A DNA stretch of 64,000 nucleotides from Arthrobacter globiformis NBRC 12137. GTDB taxonomy: Bacteria > Actinomycetota > Actinomycetes > Actinomycetales > Micrococcaceae. Position 1 is the first letter of the stretch. Every line of letters begins with the position of its first letter. The stretch is taken from the NCBI RefSeq assembly GCF_000238915.1, contig NZ_BAEG01000014.1, positions 1-64,000 on the forward strand, read 5' to 3'. The translations under genes were made by a program, and so were the position numbers. The notes under the pieces were generated by a model, which saw only the letters and a list, made by a program, of their open reading frames with translations, searched no databases and was not told the origin of the DNA. This document shows positions 51,799-61,867 of the stretch, one piece after another.

Positions 51799-53010
51799 AT
51801 GAGTCGAACTGGGCATGCGGAACTGGCCTCCACGGACAACATCGGAAGTCTCTCGCGAGCCGGCGACCTGTTTCAGCTGCTTCGCGATGGGAAGGCCCGA
51901 ACCCGCGCTGAGCTCGCGTTGACCACGGGGCTCGCCCGCTCCACGGTGGCCTCACGCATTGACGCACTGATTGCCTCCGGACTGGTCGGTCCCGCGGGTG
52001 AGGCGACATCGAGCGGCGGCAGGCCGCCGTCGCGCTTTGCCTTCAAGCCGGCTGCCCGGGTAGTGCTGGCTGTCGACGTCGGTGCTACACACGTGATCAT
52101 CGCTGTCACTGACCTGGGCGGAAAGATCCTCAGTGAACGGCGGTTGGCCCAGGACGTGGCCGAGGGGCCGGAAGCCGTGCTGGGGCGGATCATCACCGAT
52201 GCGACGTCACTGCTGGCGGTGACGGGGAGGACTTCGAAGGACCTTGCTGGTGTGGGGATCGGCCTCCCGGGACCCGTGGAGCATGCCACCGGTATGCCCG
52301 TGAAGCCGCCCATCATGCCGGGTTGGGACGGGTTTGATGTGGTCCGCCACGTCCAGGGCTCGTTCCCTGTTCCGGTACTGGTGGACAACGACGTCAATAT
52401 CATGGCGCTGGGTGAACGTACAGCCCACTGGCCGGAGCACGACAATTTCCTGTTCATCAAGGTGGCCACGGGCATTGGCGCCGGCATCATCAGCAGCGGC
52501 CAACTGCAGCGCGGCGCCAACGGCACGGCGGGGGACCTGGGCCACGTCCGCGTGCCGCGGGGCGATGACGTTCTGTGCCGGTGCGGCAACTATGGCTGCC
52601 TTGAGGCGCTCGCGTCGGGCCCGGCTGTGGCGCGGGCACTGGCGGCGCAGGGCGTTCAGGCGGAGAGCGGAGCCGACGTCCTCAGCCTGGTGGCCGGCGG
52701 CAACCTGCAGGCGATCCAGGCCTTGCGCCAGGCAGGACGGGACGTGGGTGACGTGCTCGCCACGGTGGTGAACCTGCTCAATCCCTCCGTCATTGTCGTT
52801 GGCGGAAGCCTGGGCCAGGCGGGCGAACACCTCATGGCGGGCGTCCGGGAAGTGGTTTACCGAAGGTCCCTGCCCCTGGCCACCACGCACCTGCGCATTG
52901 GCCTGTCGATGGCGGGCGGCCAGGCTGCAGTGCTGGGCGCGAGTCAGATGGTCACCCAGCACGTCCTGTCCCCGGCCGTCATCGAGGCCAGCCTGCAAGC
53001 TGCGGGGTAA
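51799..53010 (+). CDS. ROK family transcriptional regulator
   Basis: 403 residues from ATG 51799; the earlier in-frame starts run through the operator and are unlikely. N-terminal winged helix (AGDLFQLLRDGKARTRAELALTTGLARSTVASRIDALIASGLV, about 20-63), then a ROK domain with VVLAVDVGATHVIIAVTDLGG (about 90-110), GVGIGLPGPVEHATG, VLVDNDVNIMALGE (about 193-206), and the zinc motif CRCGNYGCLEAL (about 257-268). Such regulators bind a sugar or derivative and release DNA. It is divergent from the sugar operon and codirectional with the Gfo/Idh-ThuA pair, so it probably controls both. Confidence 0.9.
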   Translation: MSRTGHAELASTDNIGSLSRAGDLFQLLRDGKARTRAELALTTGLARSTVASRIDALIASGLVGPAGEATSSGGRPPSRFAFKPAARVVLAVDVGATHVIIAVTDLGGKILSERRLAQDVAEGPEAVLGRIITDATSLLAVTGRTSKDLAGVGIGLPGPVEHATGMPVKPPIMPGWDGFDVVRHVQGSFPVPVLVDNDVNIMALGERTAHWPEHDNFLFIKVATGIGAGIISSGQLQRGANGTAGDLGHVRVPRGDDVLCRCGNYGCLEALASGPAVARALAAQGVQAESGADVLSLVAGGNLQAIQALRQAGRDVGDVLATVVNLLNPSVIVVGGSLGQAGEHLMAGVREVVYRRSLPLATTHLRIGLSMAGGQAAVLGASQMVTQHVLSPAVIEASLQAAG

Positions 53011-53059
53011 CGGCCAGCACGCACCCCAACATCCAACTGAAGTGAAACGGAGACTTGAA

Positions 53060-54154
53060 TTGAGCAAGTATAAATCGGCGCCCCTGCGGGTCGGCGTCGT
53101 TGGCATCGGCTGGGCCGGCCAGCAGCACATCGAGGCCTACAAGAACCTCGACGGCGTGGAGCTGGTTGCGGTCGCCGCGATGGAAGAGGACCTGCTTAGG
53201 AGCATCAAGGACGAGTACAGCGTCCCCCACACGTTTGCCCGCTGGGAGGACCTGATCGAACTCGACGGGCTCGACGCCGTCAGCGTAGCCGTGCCGACCT
53301 TCCTGCACGCCCCGATTGCCATCGCGGCGCTTGAACGGGGACTGCACGTCCTGAGCGAAAAGCCCCTGGCACGCAACGGCGAGGAAGGCCTCCAGATGGT
53401 GGAAGCGGCGCGTAAAGCCGGCCGCGTGCTGGACGTGGCCTTCAACCACCGCCGCCGCGGTGACATCCAAAAGCTGAAAGGCATCATCGACGACGGCGAA
53501 CTCGGCCGGCCGTACTACGCCAAGGCTTCGTGGCTCCGCCGGCAGGGGATCCCGATGCTGGGCAGCTGGTTCACCAACCCTGCCCTGGCGGGCGGCGGCC
53601 CGCTCGCCGACATCGGCGTCCACGTCCTGGACTATGCCCTGCACCTGCTGGGCGAACCCAGGGTCATCTCCGTCTCGGCGTCGACGCATTCCGAGCTGGG
53701 CCCCCGCGGCCTGGGCGGCAACGCCCGCTACACCGCCATGAAGTCCTCCCACAAGTTTGAGGTGGAGGACTTCGCGTCGGCGTTCATCCGTCTTGAAGGT
53801 GGCGGCACACTGGTCCTCGAAGCCGGCTGGGCAGCCTACCGGGACGAGGAAGACCTGATGGACTTCACCGTTTACGGGACAGACGGCGGAGCGGAACTCC
53901 GCGCCGTCGGGGCCTCCAACGTTCCTGTCGCAGATGTCCGGATCTTCAAGGAAAAGGACGGCGAGAACGCCGACTACGTGGTGGTCGCCGAGCCGGGCCG
54001 GGCGCACCAGGCTGTGGTGGAGGACTTTGTGGAAGCCGTCCGCGGTGGCGAGACCGTGTGGGGCGCCCACGACGGCTCGCTCGCCCTGACCCGTGCCCTG
54101 GTGCTCGACGCCTGCTACCAGTCCGCCCTCGAACAGCGCGAAGTGAGGCTCTGA
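53060..54154 (+). CDS. Gfo/Idh/MocA oxidoreductase 4
   Basis: 364 residues from TTG 53060 (GAAACGGAGA upstream). [22 protein letters not shown] (about 10-31), [34 protein letters not shown] (about 75-108), [20 protein letters not shown], and [23 protein letters not shown] (about 177-199). The stop is one base from the ThuA start. A Gfo/Idh plus ThuA pair is the arrangement of rhizobial thuB-thuA, which handle 3-keto derivatives of trehalose and related sugars. Confidence 0.87.
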   Translation: MSKYKSAPLRVGVVGIGWAGQQHIEAYKNLDGVELVAVAAMEEDLLRSIKDEYSVPHTFARWEDLIELDGLDAVSVAVPTFLHAPIAIAALERGLHVLSEKPLARNGEEGLQMVEAARKAGRVLDVAFNHRRRGDIQKLKGIIDDGELGRPYYAKASWLRRQGIPMLGSWFTNPALAGGGPLADIGVHVLDYALHLLGEPRVISVSASTHSELGPRGLGGNARYTAMKSSHKFEVEDFASAFIRLEGGGTLVLEAGWAAYRDEEDLMDFTVYGTDGGAELRAVGASNVPVADVRIFKEKDGENADYVVVAEPGRAHQAVVEDFVEAVRGGETVWGAHDGSLALTRALVLDACYQSALEQREVRL

Positions 54155-54155
54155 C

Positions 54156-54905
54156 ATGACCGGCAAACTCAACATCCTGGTATGGAACGAAGGTGTCCAT
54201 GAGGCGAACAACCAGCCGGAAACCATGGCTGAGATGTACCCCAAGGGCATGCACGGCGCCATCGCCGACGGACTCAAGGGTTTCTACCCCGGCTCCGGCA
54301 TCACCACCGCCACGCTGGCCGACGCGGAACACGGCCTGTCCGAGGAGACCCTCGCCGCCACCGACGTGCTCCTGTGGTGGGGGCACGTTGCCCACGGCGA
54401 GGTCAGCGACGACGTGGTGGAGCGGGTCCAGCGCCACGTTCTGGGCGGCATGGGTCTTGTGGTGCTGCACTCCGGGCACTTCGCCAAGATCTTCACTAAA
54501 CTGCTCGGCACCACATGCTCCCTGAAGTGGCGGAACGAGGGCGAGCGGGAACTCGTGTGGACGGTGAAGCCGTCGCACCCGATCGCCGCCGGCGTGGAAA
54601 GCCCCATCGTGATCCCGAAGCAGGAGATGTACGGCGAGCTCTTCGACATTCCCGAGCCCGACGACCTCATCTTCATCAGCTCCTTTGAAGGCGGCGAGGT
54701 GTTCCGCTCGGGTGTGACGTTCACGCGCGGCAAGGGCCGGATCTTCTACTTCAGCCCGGGCGACCAGGAGTACCCCGTGTACCACCAGCCGCAGATCCAG
54801 CAGGTGATCGCCAACGGCGTGGGGTGGGTGGCGCAGCCGGGCCGGTTCCGCGAGGCACCGGGCGTCAGCAATGCCCCGCGGGACTGGTTCCTGCAGGCTC
54901 CCTAG
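54156..54905 (+). CDS. ThuA-like protein
   Basis: 249 residues. [36 protein letters not shown] (about 4-39), [21 protein letters not shown] (about 68-88), [14 protein letters not shown] and the C-terminal [19 protein letters not shown]. This is the ThuA subgroup of class-I-glutamine-amidotransferase-like folds without the Cys nucleophile, linked to catabolism of oxidised disaccharides. Coupled to the dehydrogenase upstream. A 32-bp tandem repeat follows directly. Confidence 0.88.
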   Translation: MTGKLNILVWNEGVHEANNQPETMAEMYPKGMHGAIADGLKGFYPGSGITTATLADAEHGLSEETLAATDVLLWWGHVAHGEVSDDVVERVQRHVLGGMGLVVLHSGHFAKIFTKLLGTTCSLKWRNEGERELVWTVKPSHPIAAGVESPIVIPKQEMYGELFDIPEPDDLIFISSFEGGEVFRSGVTFTRGKGRIFYFSPGDQEYPVYHQPQIQQVIANGVGWVAQPGRFREAPGVSNAPRDWFLQAP

Positions 54906-54908
54906 GAC

Positions 54909-54979
54909 CCCGCCGGTCCAGCGCGAACGCACACTTGGGACCCGCCGGTCCAGCGCGAACGCACACTTGGGACCCGCCG
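54909..54979. repeat. 32-bp direct tandem repeat, 2.2 copies
   Basis: Units 54909-54940 and 54941-54972 are essentially identical (CCGCCGGTCCAGCGCGAACG ... CACACTTGGGA), followed by a third partial CCCGCCG. Located between ThuA and the MFS gene. Confidence 0.85.
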
Positions 54980-55065
54980 TCTTTCCGCCCTTGGGGGCGC
55001 CGCATGATAGCAATAAGGGTGATGAAACCCCTTGCACGCTCCCAGCACACTGACGTCCGCGCCCT

Positions 55066-56259
55066 ATGAGGGGCGGCACCGGAACGAAGGTTCCCCGCAG
55101 CTGGATCCTGCTCGCGTGCATCGGACTCATCGCCCTCAACATGCGGGGCCCCTTCGTGGCGGTGGCACCGGTACTGGGTCCAATGCAGCGGGAGCTGGGT
55201 TTTTCACCCGTTGAGCTGGGCCTGCTGACCGGGATTCCGGTCCTGTGCTTCTCGCTCGCGGCGCCGCTTGCCTCGCTGGCCGGGCGCCGGTTCGGGGCGG
55301 AGCTGGCCATCACCCTCACGCTGGCGGGCGTCCTCGCCGGTGTGGCGGTCCGTTCGGCCGGCGGCGGGGCCATGGTGATGGCGGGAACGGTCATCCTGGG
55401 CCTGGCCATCACCGTGGGCAACATCGCCGTGCCGCTGATCATCCGGCGGGATTTCTCATCGCGGCGCCAAGGGACCGCCATGGGCATCTACACGGCTGCA
55501 CTGAACGTCGGCTCGTTTGCCACGTCCGTGGTTACGGCGCCGCTGGCGGAGCTGGCCGGCTGGCGGGCTGCCATTGCGGGCTCTGCGGCCTTCGCCATCG
55601 CGGCCGTCGGCGTCTGGATTTTCGCCTCCGGCCGCCGGGCCTTCATCCCCGCGGCCGACGACGGCACGGGCGGCCCGCCGGCAGCCGGCCGCCCGGCGTC
55701 GCGATGGATCACGGTGGGTCTGACGGTCGGTTTCGCCGGCCAGGCCATCTCCTATTACGGCGTGACCGCCTGGCTGCCCACCCTGCTTTCCGATGAACTC
55801 GGCATGACGCCGGCAGCCGCCGGGGCAGGGTCCTCCCTGTTCCAGATCATGGCCATCGCGGGCGGCCTGGGTGTGCCGCTTGCGGCCCGGTTCATGAGCA
55901 CGACGGCGGTGGCGGTCACCTTGGGTGCCATGTGGCTGACCGTTCCGCTGGGGCTGCTGTTCGTTCCCCAGTTGTGGTGGCTGTGGTCCTCGCTCGGGGG
56001 AGTGGCGCAGGGCGGAGGCATCACACTCATCTTCATCGCCATCATCAAGCTCGCCCGGGACCAGGCGTCCGCGGGCCGGATATCGGCGATCGTCCAGGGT
56101 GTGGGCTACGGCGTAGCGGCGCTGGCCCCGACTGTGGTGGGCTACGTCCACAGCACGTCGGACACCTGGTCCATGCCCCTCCTGGTGATCCTCGGGTCCG
56201 TGCTGGCGTTCGTCATTTCAACCACGCTGTCCGTACGGAAGGTGCCCCGCCAGCGCTAG
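55066..56259 (+). CDS. MFS transporter, CynX/NimT type
   Basis: 397 residues with about 12 membrane helices. The start LLACIGLIALNMRGPFVAVAPVLGPMQRELGFSPVELGLLTGIPVLCFSLAAPLASLAGRRFG (about 10-73) has the charged loop between helices 2 and 3, and VILGLAITVGNIAVPLIIRRDF and GVAQGGGITLIFIAIIKLARD are like the cyanate/nitroimidazole (CynX/NimT) subgroup. Substrate unknown; it is not clearly linked to the sugar locus despite proximity, since an intergenic repeat separates them. Confidence 0.87.
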   Translation: MRGGTGTKVPRSWILLACIGLIALNMRGPFVAVAPVLGPMQRELGFSPVELGLLTGIPVLCFSLAAPLASLAGRRFGAELAITLTLAGVLAGVAVRSAGGGAMVMAGTVILGLAITVGNIAVPLIIRRDFSSRRQGTAMGIYTAALNVGSFATSVVTAPLAELAGWRAAIAGSAAFAIAAVGVWIFASGRRAFIPAADDGTGGPPAAGRPASRWITVGLTVGFAGQAISYYGVTAWLPTLLSDELGMTPAAAGAGSSLFQIMAIAGGLGVPLAARFMSTTAVAVTLGAMWLTVPLGLLFVPQLWWLWSSLGGVAQGGGITLIFIAIIKLARDQASAGRISAIVQGVGYGVAALAPTVVGYVHSTSDTWSMPLLVILGSVLAFVISTTLSVRKVPRQR

Positions 56260-56296
56260 CTGCGGTCCCGCCGTCGTACATTCCTTAAACCTCAAA

Positions 56297-56358
56297 GCGC
56301 GAACTGGCAGCTAACGCCCTCAAACGTGGGTTTTGGGTCATTAGCTGCCAGCTCGCGC
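56297..56358. repeat. Long hairpin between convergent MFS and aceB genes
   Basis: GCGCGAACTGGCAGCTAA (56297-56314) pairs with TTAGCTGCCAGCTCGCGC (56341-56358), 17 of 18 bases, with a 26-base loop that contains GGGTTTTGGGT. No T-run. Convergent location suggests a bidirectional terminator or a dispersed repeat. Confidence 0.75.
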
Positions 56359-56466
56359 TGCAAGGTGGTTCCGCTGCCGGGCCGCCTCCCCGGCCTTCGG
56401 GGGTGCCTGTTGCGAAGGGCGTGGCGGCCCGGCGGGCGGAAGTGTGAGACGGTTCAGGGGCGATGC

Positions 56467-58137
<1,671 letters not shown>

Positions 58138-58361
58138 TTCAGTCTCCTTAAAGACGAAAAGGGAAGTTCGACGGCGGGTAGCGGCACTGCGGCAACTAAC
58201 GCACAAGCCGACGGTCCGGGCATCCGGCAGCCTGCGTAAAAGGGGCCCTGTGCCCGCCCCCGACCGAGTTCTACGAGGTCATGGGGCCGGCATGGGGAAT
58301 AGCAGGCAGAGGATCGTCCGGTCCGCCGGCGGACGCAAGCGCCGCCGTCGAACGCTAAGAG

Positions 58362-59678
58362 TTAGTGGAACTGGCCCTCTTCGGTCGATCCGACCAGGGC
58401 GAGGGTGGATGCGTTCGGGTTGAGCGCAGTGGAGATGTCGTCGAAGTAGCCGGTGCCGACTTCGCGCTGGTGCTTGGTTGCGGTGTAGCCGCGGGACTCG
58501 GAGGCGAATTCCTTTTCCTGGAGTTCGACGTAGGCGCTCATGCCTTCGCGGGCGTAGCCGTGGGCGAGGTCAAACATCGAGTAGTTCAGGGCGTGGAACC
58601 CGGCCAGGGTGATGAACTGGAACGTGAAGCCCATGGCGCCGAGTTCGCGCTGGAACTTGGCGATGGTGGCGTCGTCCAGGTGCTTGCGCCAGTTGAACGA
58701 CGGCGAGCAGTTGTAGGAGAGCATCTGGTCCGGGAACTCGGCCTTGACGGCTTCGGCGAACTTCTTGGCAAGCTCGAGGTCCGGGGTTCCGGTTTCCATC
58801 CAGATCAGGTCCGAGTACGGGGCGTAGGCCTTGGCGCGGGCGATGCAGGGTTCGATGCCGTTGCGGACCTTGTAGAAGCCTTCCGGGGTGCGTTCGCCGG
58901 TGATGAATTCCTGGTCGCGTTCGTCGACGTCGGAGGTGATCAGGGTGGCTGCCTCGGCGTCGGTGCGGGCGATGACGACGGACGGGGTGCCGGCGACGTC
59001 GGCGGCGAGGCGGGCCGCGTTCAGGGTCCGGACGTGCTGCTGGGTGGGGATGAGGACCTTGCCGCCGAGGTGGCCGCACTTCTTCTCCGAGGCGAGCTGG
59101 TCCTCCCAGTGAACGCCCGAGGCGCCGGCCTGGATCATGGACTTCATCAGCTCGTAGGCGTTCAGAGGACCGCCGAAGCCGGCCTCGGCGTCGGCGACGA
59201 TTGGCACCAGCCAGTCCTCGACGGTCTGGATGCCTTCGGAGAACTCGATCTGGTCGGCGCGGAGCAGGGCGTTGTTGATGCGGCGGACCACCGTGGGAAC
59301 AGAATTCGCCGGGTACAGGGACTGGTCCGGGTAGGTGTGGCCGGAGTTGTTGGCGTCGGCGGCCACCTGCCAGCCGGAGAGGTAGATGGCGCGCAGGCCC
59401 GCCTTGACCTGCTGGACGGCCTGGTTGCCGGTGAGGGCGCCGAGGGCGTTGGTGTACTTGCCTTCCTTGTGCTCCTCGGTGAGCTGCTTCCACAGCTTCT
59501 CGGAGCCGCGCTTGGCAAGGGTGTGCTCTTCGGAGACGCGGCCGCGGAGACGGACGACGTCGGCGGCGGAGTAGTCCCGAGTGACGCCTTCCCAGCGCGG
59601 GTTGGCAGCCCACTCGAGCTCCAGTGCGGCGGCCTGCTGCTCGGGCGTCTGCTGGTTGGGCTCAAATGCTGCAGTCAT
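58362..59678 (-). CDS. aceA: Isocitrate lyase
   Basis: 438 residues from ATG 59678. Splits isocitrate to glyoxylate and succinate. Catalytic KKCGHLGGK with Cys201; [30 protein letters not shown] (about 94-123), [22 protein letters not shown] (about 161-182), [20 protein letters not shown], and the C-terminal [25 protein letters not shown]. Divergent from the RamB/ScfR-type regulator with a 162-bp promoter region between them. Confidence 0.97.
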   Translation of the reverse strand: MTAAFEPNQQTPEQQAAALELEWAANPRWEGVTRDYSAADVVRLRGRVSEEHTLAKRGSEKLWKQLTEEHKEGKYTNALGALTGNQAVQQVKAGLRAIYLSGWQVAADANNSGHTYPDQSLYPANSVPTVVRRINNALLRADQIEFSEGIQTVEDWLVPIVADAEAGFGGPLNAYELMKSMIQAGASGVHWEDQLASEKKCGHLGGKVLIPTQQHVRTLNAARLAADVAGTPSVVIARTDAEAATLITSDVDERDQEFITGERTPEGFYKVRNGIEPCIARAKAYAPYSDLIWMETGTPDLELAKKFAEAVKAEFPDQMLSYNCSPSFNWRKHLDDATIAKFQRELGAMGFTFQFITLAGFHALNYSMFDLAHGYAREGMSAYVELQEKEFASESRGYTATKHQREVGTGYFDDISTALNPNASTLALVGSTEEGQFH

Positions 59679-59807
59679 CTTTGTCTCCTTGTTAGCTCCC
59701 GGGCCATTCCGGGAAGTTTTTCCGGGCTGACCGTCCCTGCGCCTTTGCAGGTCCGGCCAGTTTCCGGAGGGGGTTTTCCTTCGTGACACCTACTTTTCTG
59801 CACTTCC

Positions 59808-59851
59808 AAAGCGCTTTCTAGAGGAAAAAGCTGGAAAGAAATGCGTTTCTT
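59808..59851. promoter_or_regulatory. Palindromes in the aceA-regulator promoter region
   Basis: AAAGCGCTTT at 59808-59817 is a perfect 10-base palindrome, and AAGAAATGCGTTTCTT at 59836-59851 is an inverted repeat that overlaps the regulator's possible ATG at 59841. Both lie in the AT-richer divergent region where a RamB-type repressor of aceA would be expected to bind. Assignment to the regulator is inference. Confidence 0.5.
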
Positions 59852-61355
59852 CGCGTATTCTTCAGAAATGTCGCCTTCAAGCTGGAACAGGGAAGTTTCG
59901 CAGCCGCCGTCGTCCCCGCCGGCAGCCGAACTGGACGTCATTGCGCTGGGCCGCCGGGTGCGCCACCTGCGCAAGCAGGCGGGCCTGACACTCGATGACC
60001 TGAGTGCCGCCGTCGGGACTGCACCGAGCCAGCTGAGCCTCATTGAAAACGGCAAGCGGGAACCAAAACTCGGGCTGCTGCAGCACCTGGCCGGGGCGCT
60101 CGGCGTGGGCATTGACCAGCTGCTGGGAGCCGAGCCGCCCAGCCGCCGGGCGGGCCTGGAAATCGAGCTCGAACGGTACCAGCGCGGACCGCTGTACGAG
60201 TCCCTGAACCTGCCCAAAATCCGCATCAGTTCGCGGTTGCCGATGGATGTCCTGGAGGCCCAGGTGGGACTGCTGCACGAGCTCGAACGCAAGATGAACG
60301 AGCAGGTGGCGACGCCGGAGGAAGCCCGCCGCGCGAACGGTGAACTGCGGGCCATGATGCGCGAACGCGGCAACTACTTTCCGGAGTACGAGGCCGAGGC
60401 GCAAAAGGTGCTCAAGGAGGTCGGTTACACGACCGGACCGCTGAGCCAGCACGTCATCGCAGACATCGCGGAGCACCTCGGATTCACCCTCCACCATGTG
60501 GGTGACCTGCCGCATTCCACCCGTTCGGTGACGGATTTGAAGAACCGCAGAATTTACCTGACGCAGAGCGAGCGGCAGGACCATGACCCGCGCTCCGTGC
60601 TGCTGCAGGCCCTGGGCCACTACGTCCTGGGGCATGAGACGCCCCGGAACTACGGTGATTTCCTGGCCCAGCGGGTGGCTACGAACTATTTCGCAGCGGC
60701 GCTCCTGCTGCCGGAGCAGGCCACCGTGGAATTTTTGCAAAAAGCCAAATCGGCGAAGGAGATCGCGGTGGAGGACATCCGCGACGCCTTCGCCGTGTCG
60801 TACGAGACGGCCGCCCACCGATTCACCAACCTGGCCACCAAACACCTGGGCATCACCACGCATTTCCAGAAGACCCACCAGAGCGGGATCATTTACAAGG
60901 CCTACGAGAACGACGGCGTCAACTTCCCGCAGGACCACACAGGGGCCATCGAAGGGCAGCCGTCCTGCAAGGCCTGGACCTCCCGCGCCGTGTTCGACGT
61001 CCCGGACAAGTTCAGCGCCTACAGCCAGTACACCGACACGCCGTCAGGCACGTACTGGTGTACGGCGCGCACGGACCGGTCGGCCACCGGGCAGTTCTCG
61101 CTGAGCATCGGGGTCCCGTACCAGCACGTGAAGTGGTTCCGCGGCCGGGAGACGACGGCCCGGGCAACGTCCAACTGCCCCGACCCCAACTGCTGCAAAC
61201 GGCCCCCGGCGGCGCTGACATCCGAGTGGGCGGGCAACGCCTGGCCGTCCGCGCGGGCCCACTCCCACCTGCTGGCCGCCATGCCCCCGGGCGCCTTTCC
61301 CGGCGTGGACGAGACAGAGGTGTACACGTTCCTGCAGGCCCACTCGGGAAGCTGA
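59841..61355 (+). CDS. XRE regulator with IrrE-like and ScfR domains (RamB/MccR type)
   Basis: 504 residues from ATG 59841; ATG 59868 is an alternative and would place the second palindrome in the leader. Helix-turn-helix LGRRVRHLRKQAGLTLDDLSAAVGTAPSQLSLIENGKREP (about 36-75), a central helical part, an ImmA/IrrE-like region in which the metal motif has decayed (LQALGHYVLGHE, about 255), and a C-terminal short-chain fatty-acid regulator domain with Cys pairs (CTARTDRS; NCPDPNCCKRPP). In corynebacteria and mycobacteria RamB represses or activates glyoxylate-cycle genes on acetate; the position here, divergent from aceA, fits that. Confidence 0.88.
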   Translation: MRFFAYSSEMSPSSWNREVSQPPSSPPAAELDVIALGRRVRHLRKQAGLTLDDLSAAVGTAPSQLSLIENGKREPKLGLLQHLAGALGVGIDQLLGAEPPSRRAGLEIELERYQRGPLYESLNLPKIRISSRLPMDVLEAQVGLLHELERKMNEQVATPEEARRANGELRAMMRERGNYFPEYEAEAQKVLKEVGYTTGPLSQHVIADIAEHLGFTLHHVGDLPHSTRSVTDLKNRRIYLTQSERQDHDPRSVLLQALGHYVLGHETPRNYGDFLAQRVATNYFAAALLLPEQATVEFLQKAKSAKEIAVEDIRDAFAVSYETAAHRFTNLATKHLGITTHFQKTHQSGIIYKAYENDGVNFPQDHTGAIEGQPSCKAWTSRAVFDVPDKFSAYSQYTDTPSGTYWCTARTDRSATGQFSLSIGVPYQHVKWFRGRETTARATSNCPDPNCCKRPPAALTSEWAGNAWPSARAHSHLLAAMPPGAFPGVDETEVYTFLQAHSGS

Positions 61356-61867
61356 CCGGCGCTCTGTCCGATCAGGCGGGTTTTCCACGACCCTCTCGCA
61401 GTTCCTGCAGCGCATCCCGGAACGCTCTCTCAGCCGTCAGTCCAGGAAGGGCAACCCAAGGCCGTTCTCCGTCCGCCACAGCCTGGCCTCCTTGACCGCA
61501 TTCTTGGCGTCTCGCCGGTGCAGCTTTTTTGCGCCCAATGCGGGAAGGTAGGGAGTCCCCAGCGCGCTAGCAGTCCCGCGTCAGGCTGGGCGCGGGCCGT
61601 TCTGGGTGACAAATGACTACTGCCACGTGGCTGGGAGCTGAGCGTCACGCATGACAGGTTTATAGCGGGCATCCCCATTTGGAAGCCCGGAAATCCGCGG
61701 ATCCCCCTGCCCCAACAGCCCAAGAACTTGCTGTACGTGACGCCATGAGGCCGGCGAAAAGCCCTTCACCGTCGTCGTTCCCGTCCAAGAGCTGAAACCC
61801 CCGCCAAGGTGAGCGGACTATATTGGCCCTTGTCAGCCCACCAACCTGATTGCGGGAGCGTGCACCC
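61356..61867. other. 512-bp region before poxB, no intact gene
   Basis: On the minus strand, two overlapping out-of-frame peptides near 61372-61510 have a protein-like look (...ARLWRTENGLGLPFLD ending at 61437, and LTAERAFRDALQELREGRGK ending at 61372), which could be remains of a lost gene, but neither has a start or recognisable family. The rest (61600-61867) should contain the poxB promoter. GAGCGTGCACCC immediately before the poxB ATG is a weak ribosome binding site. Confidence 0.4.
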
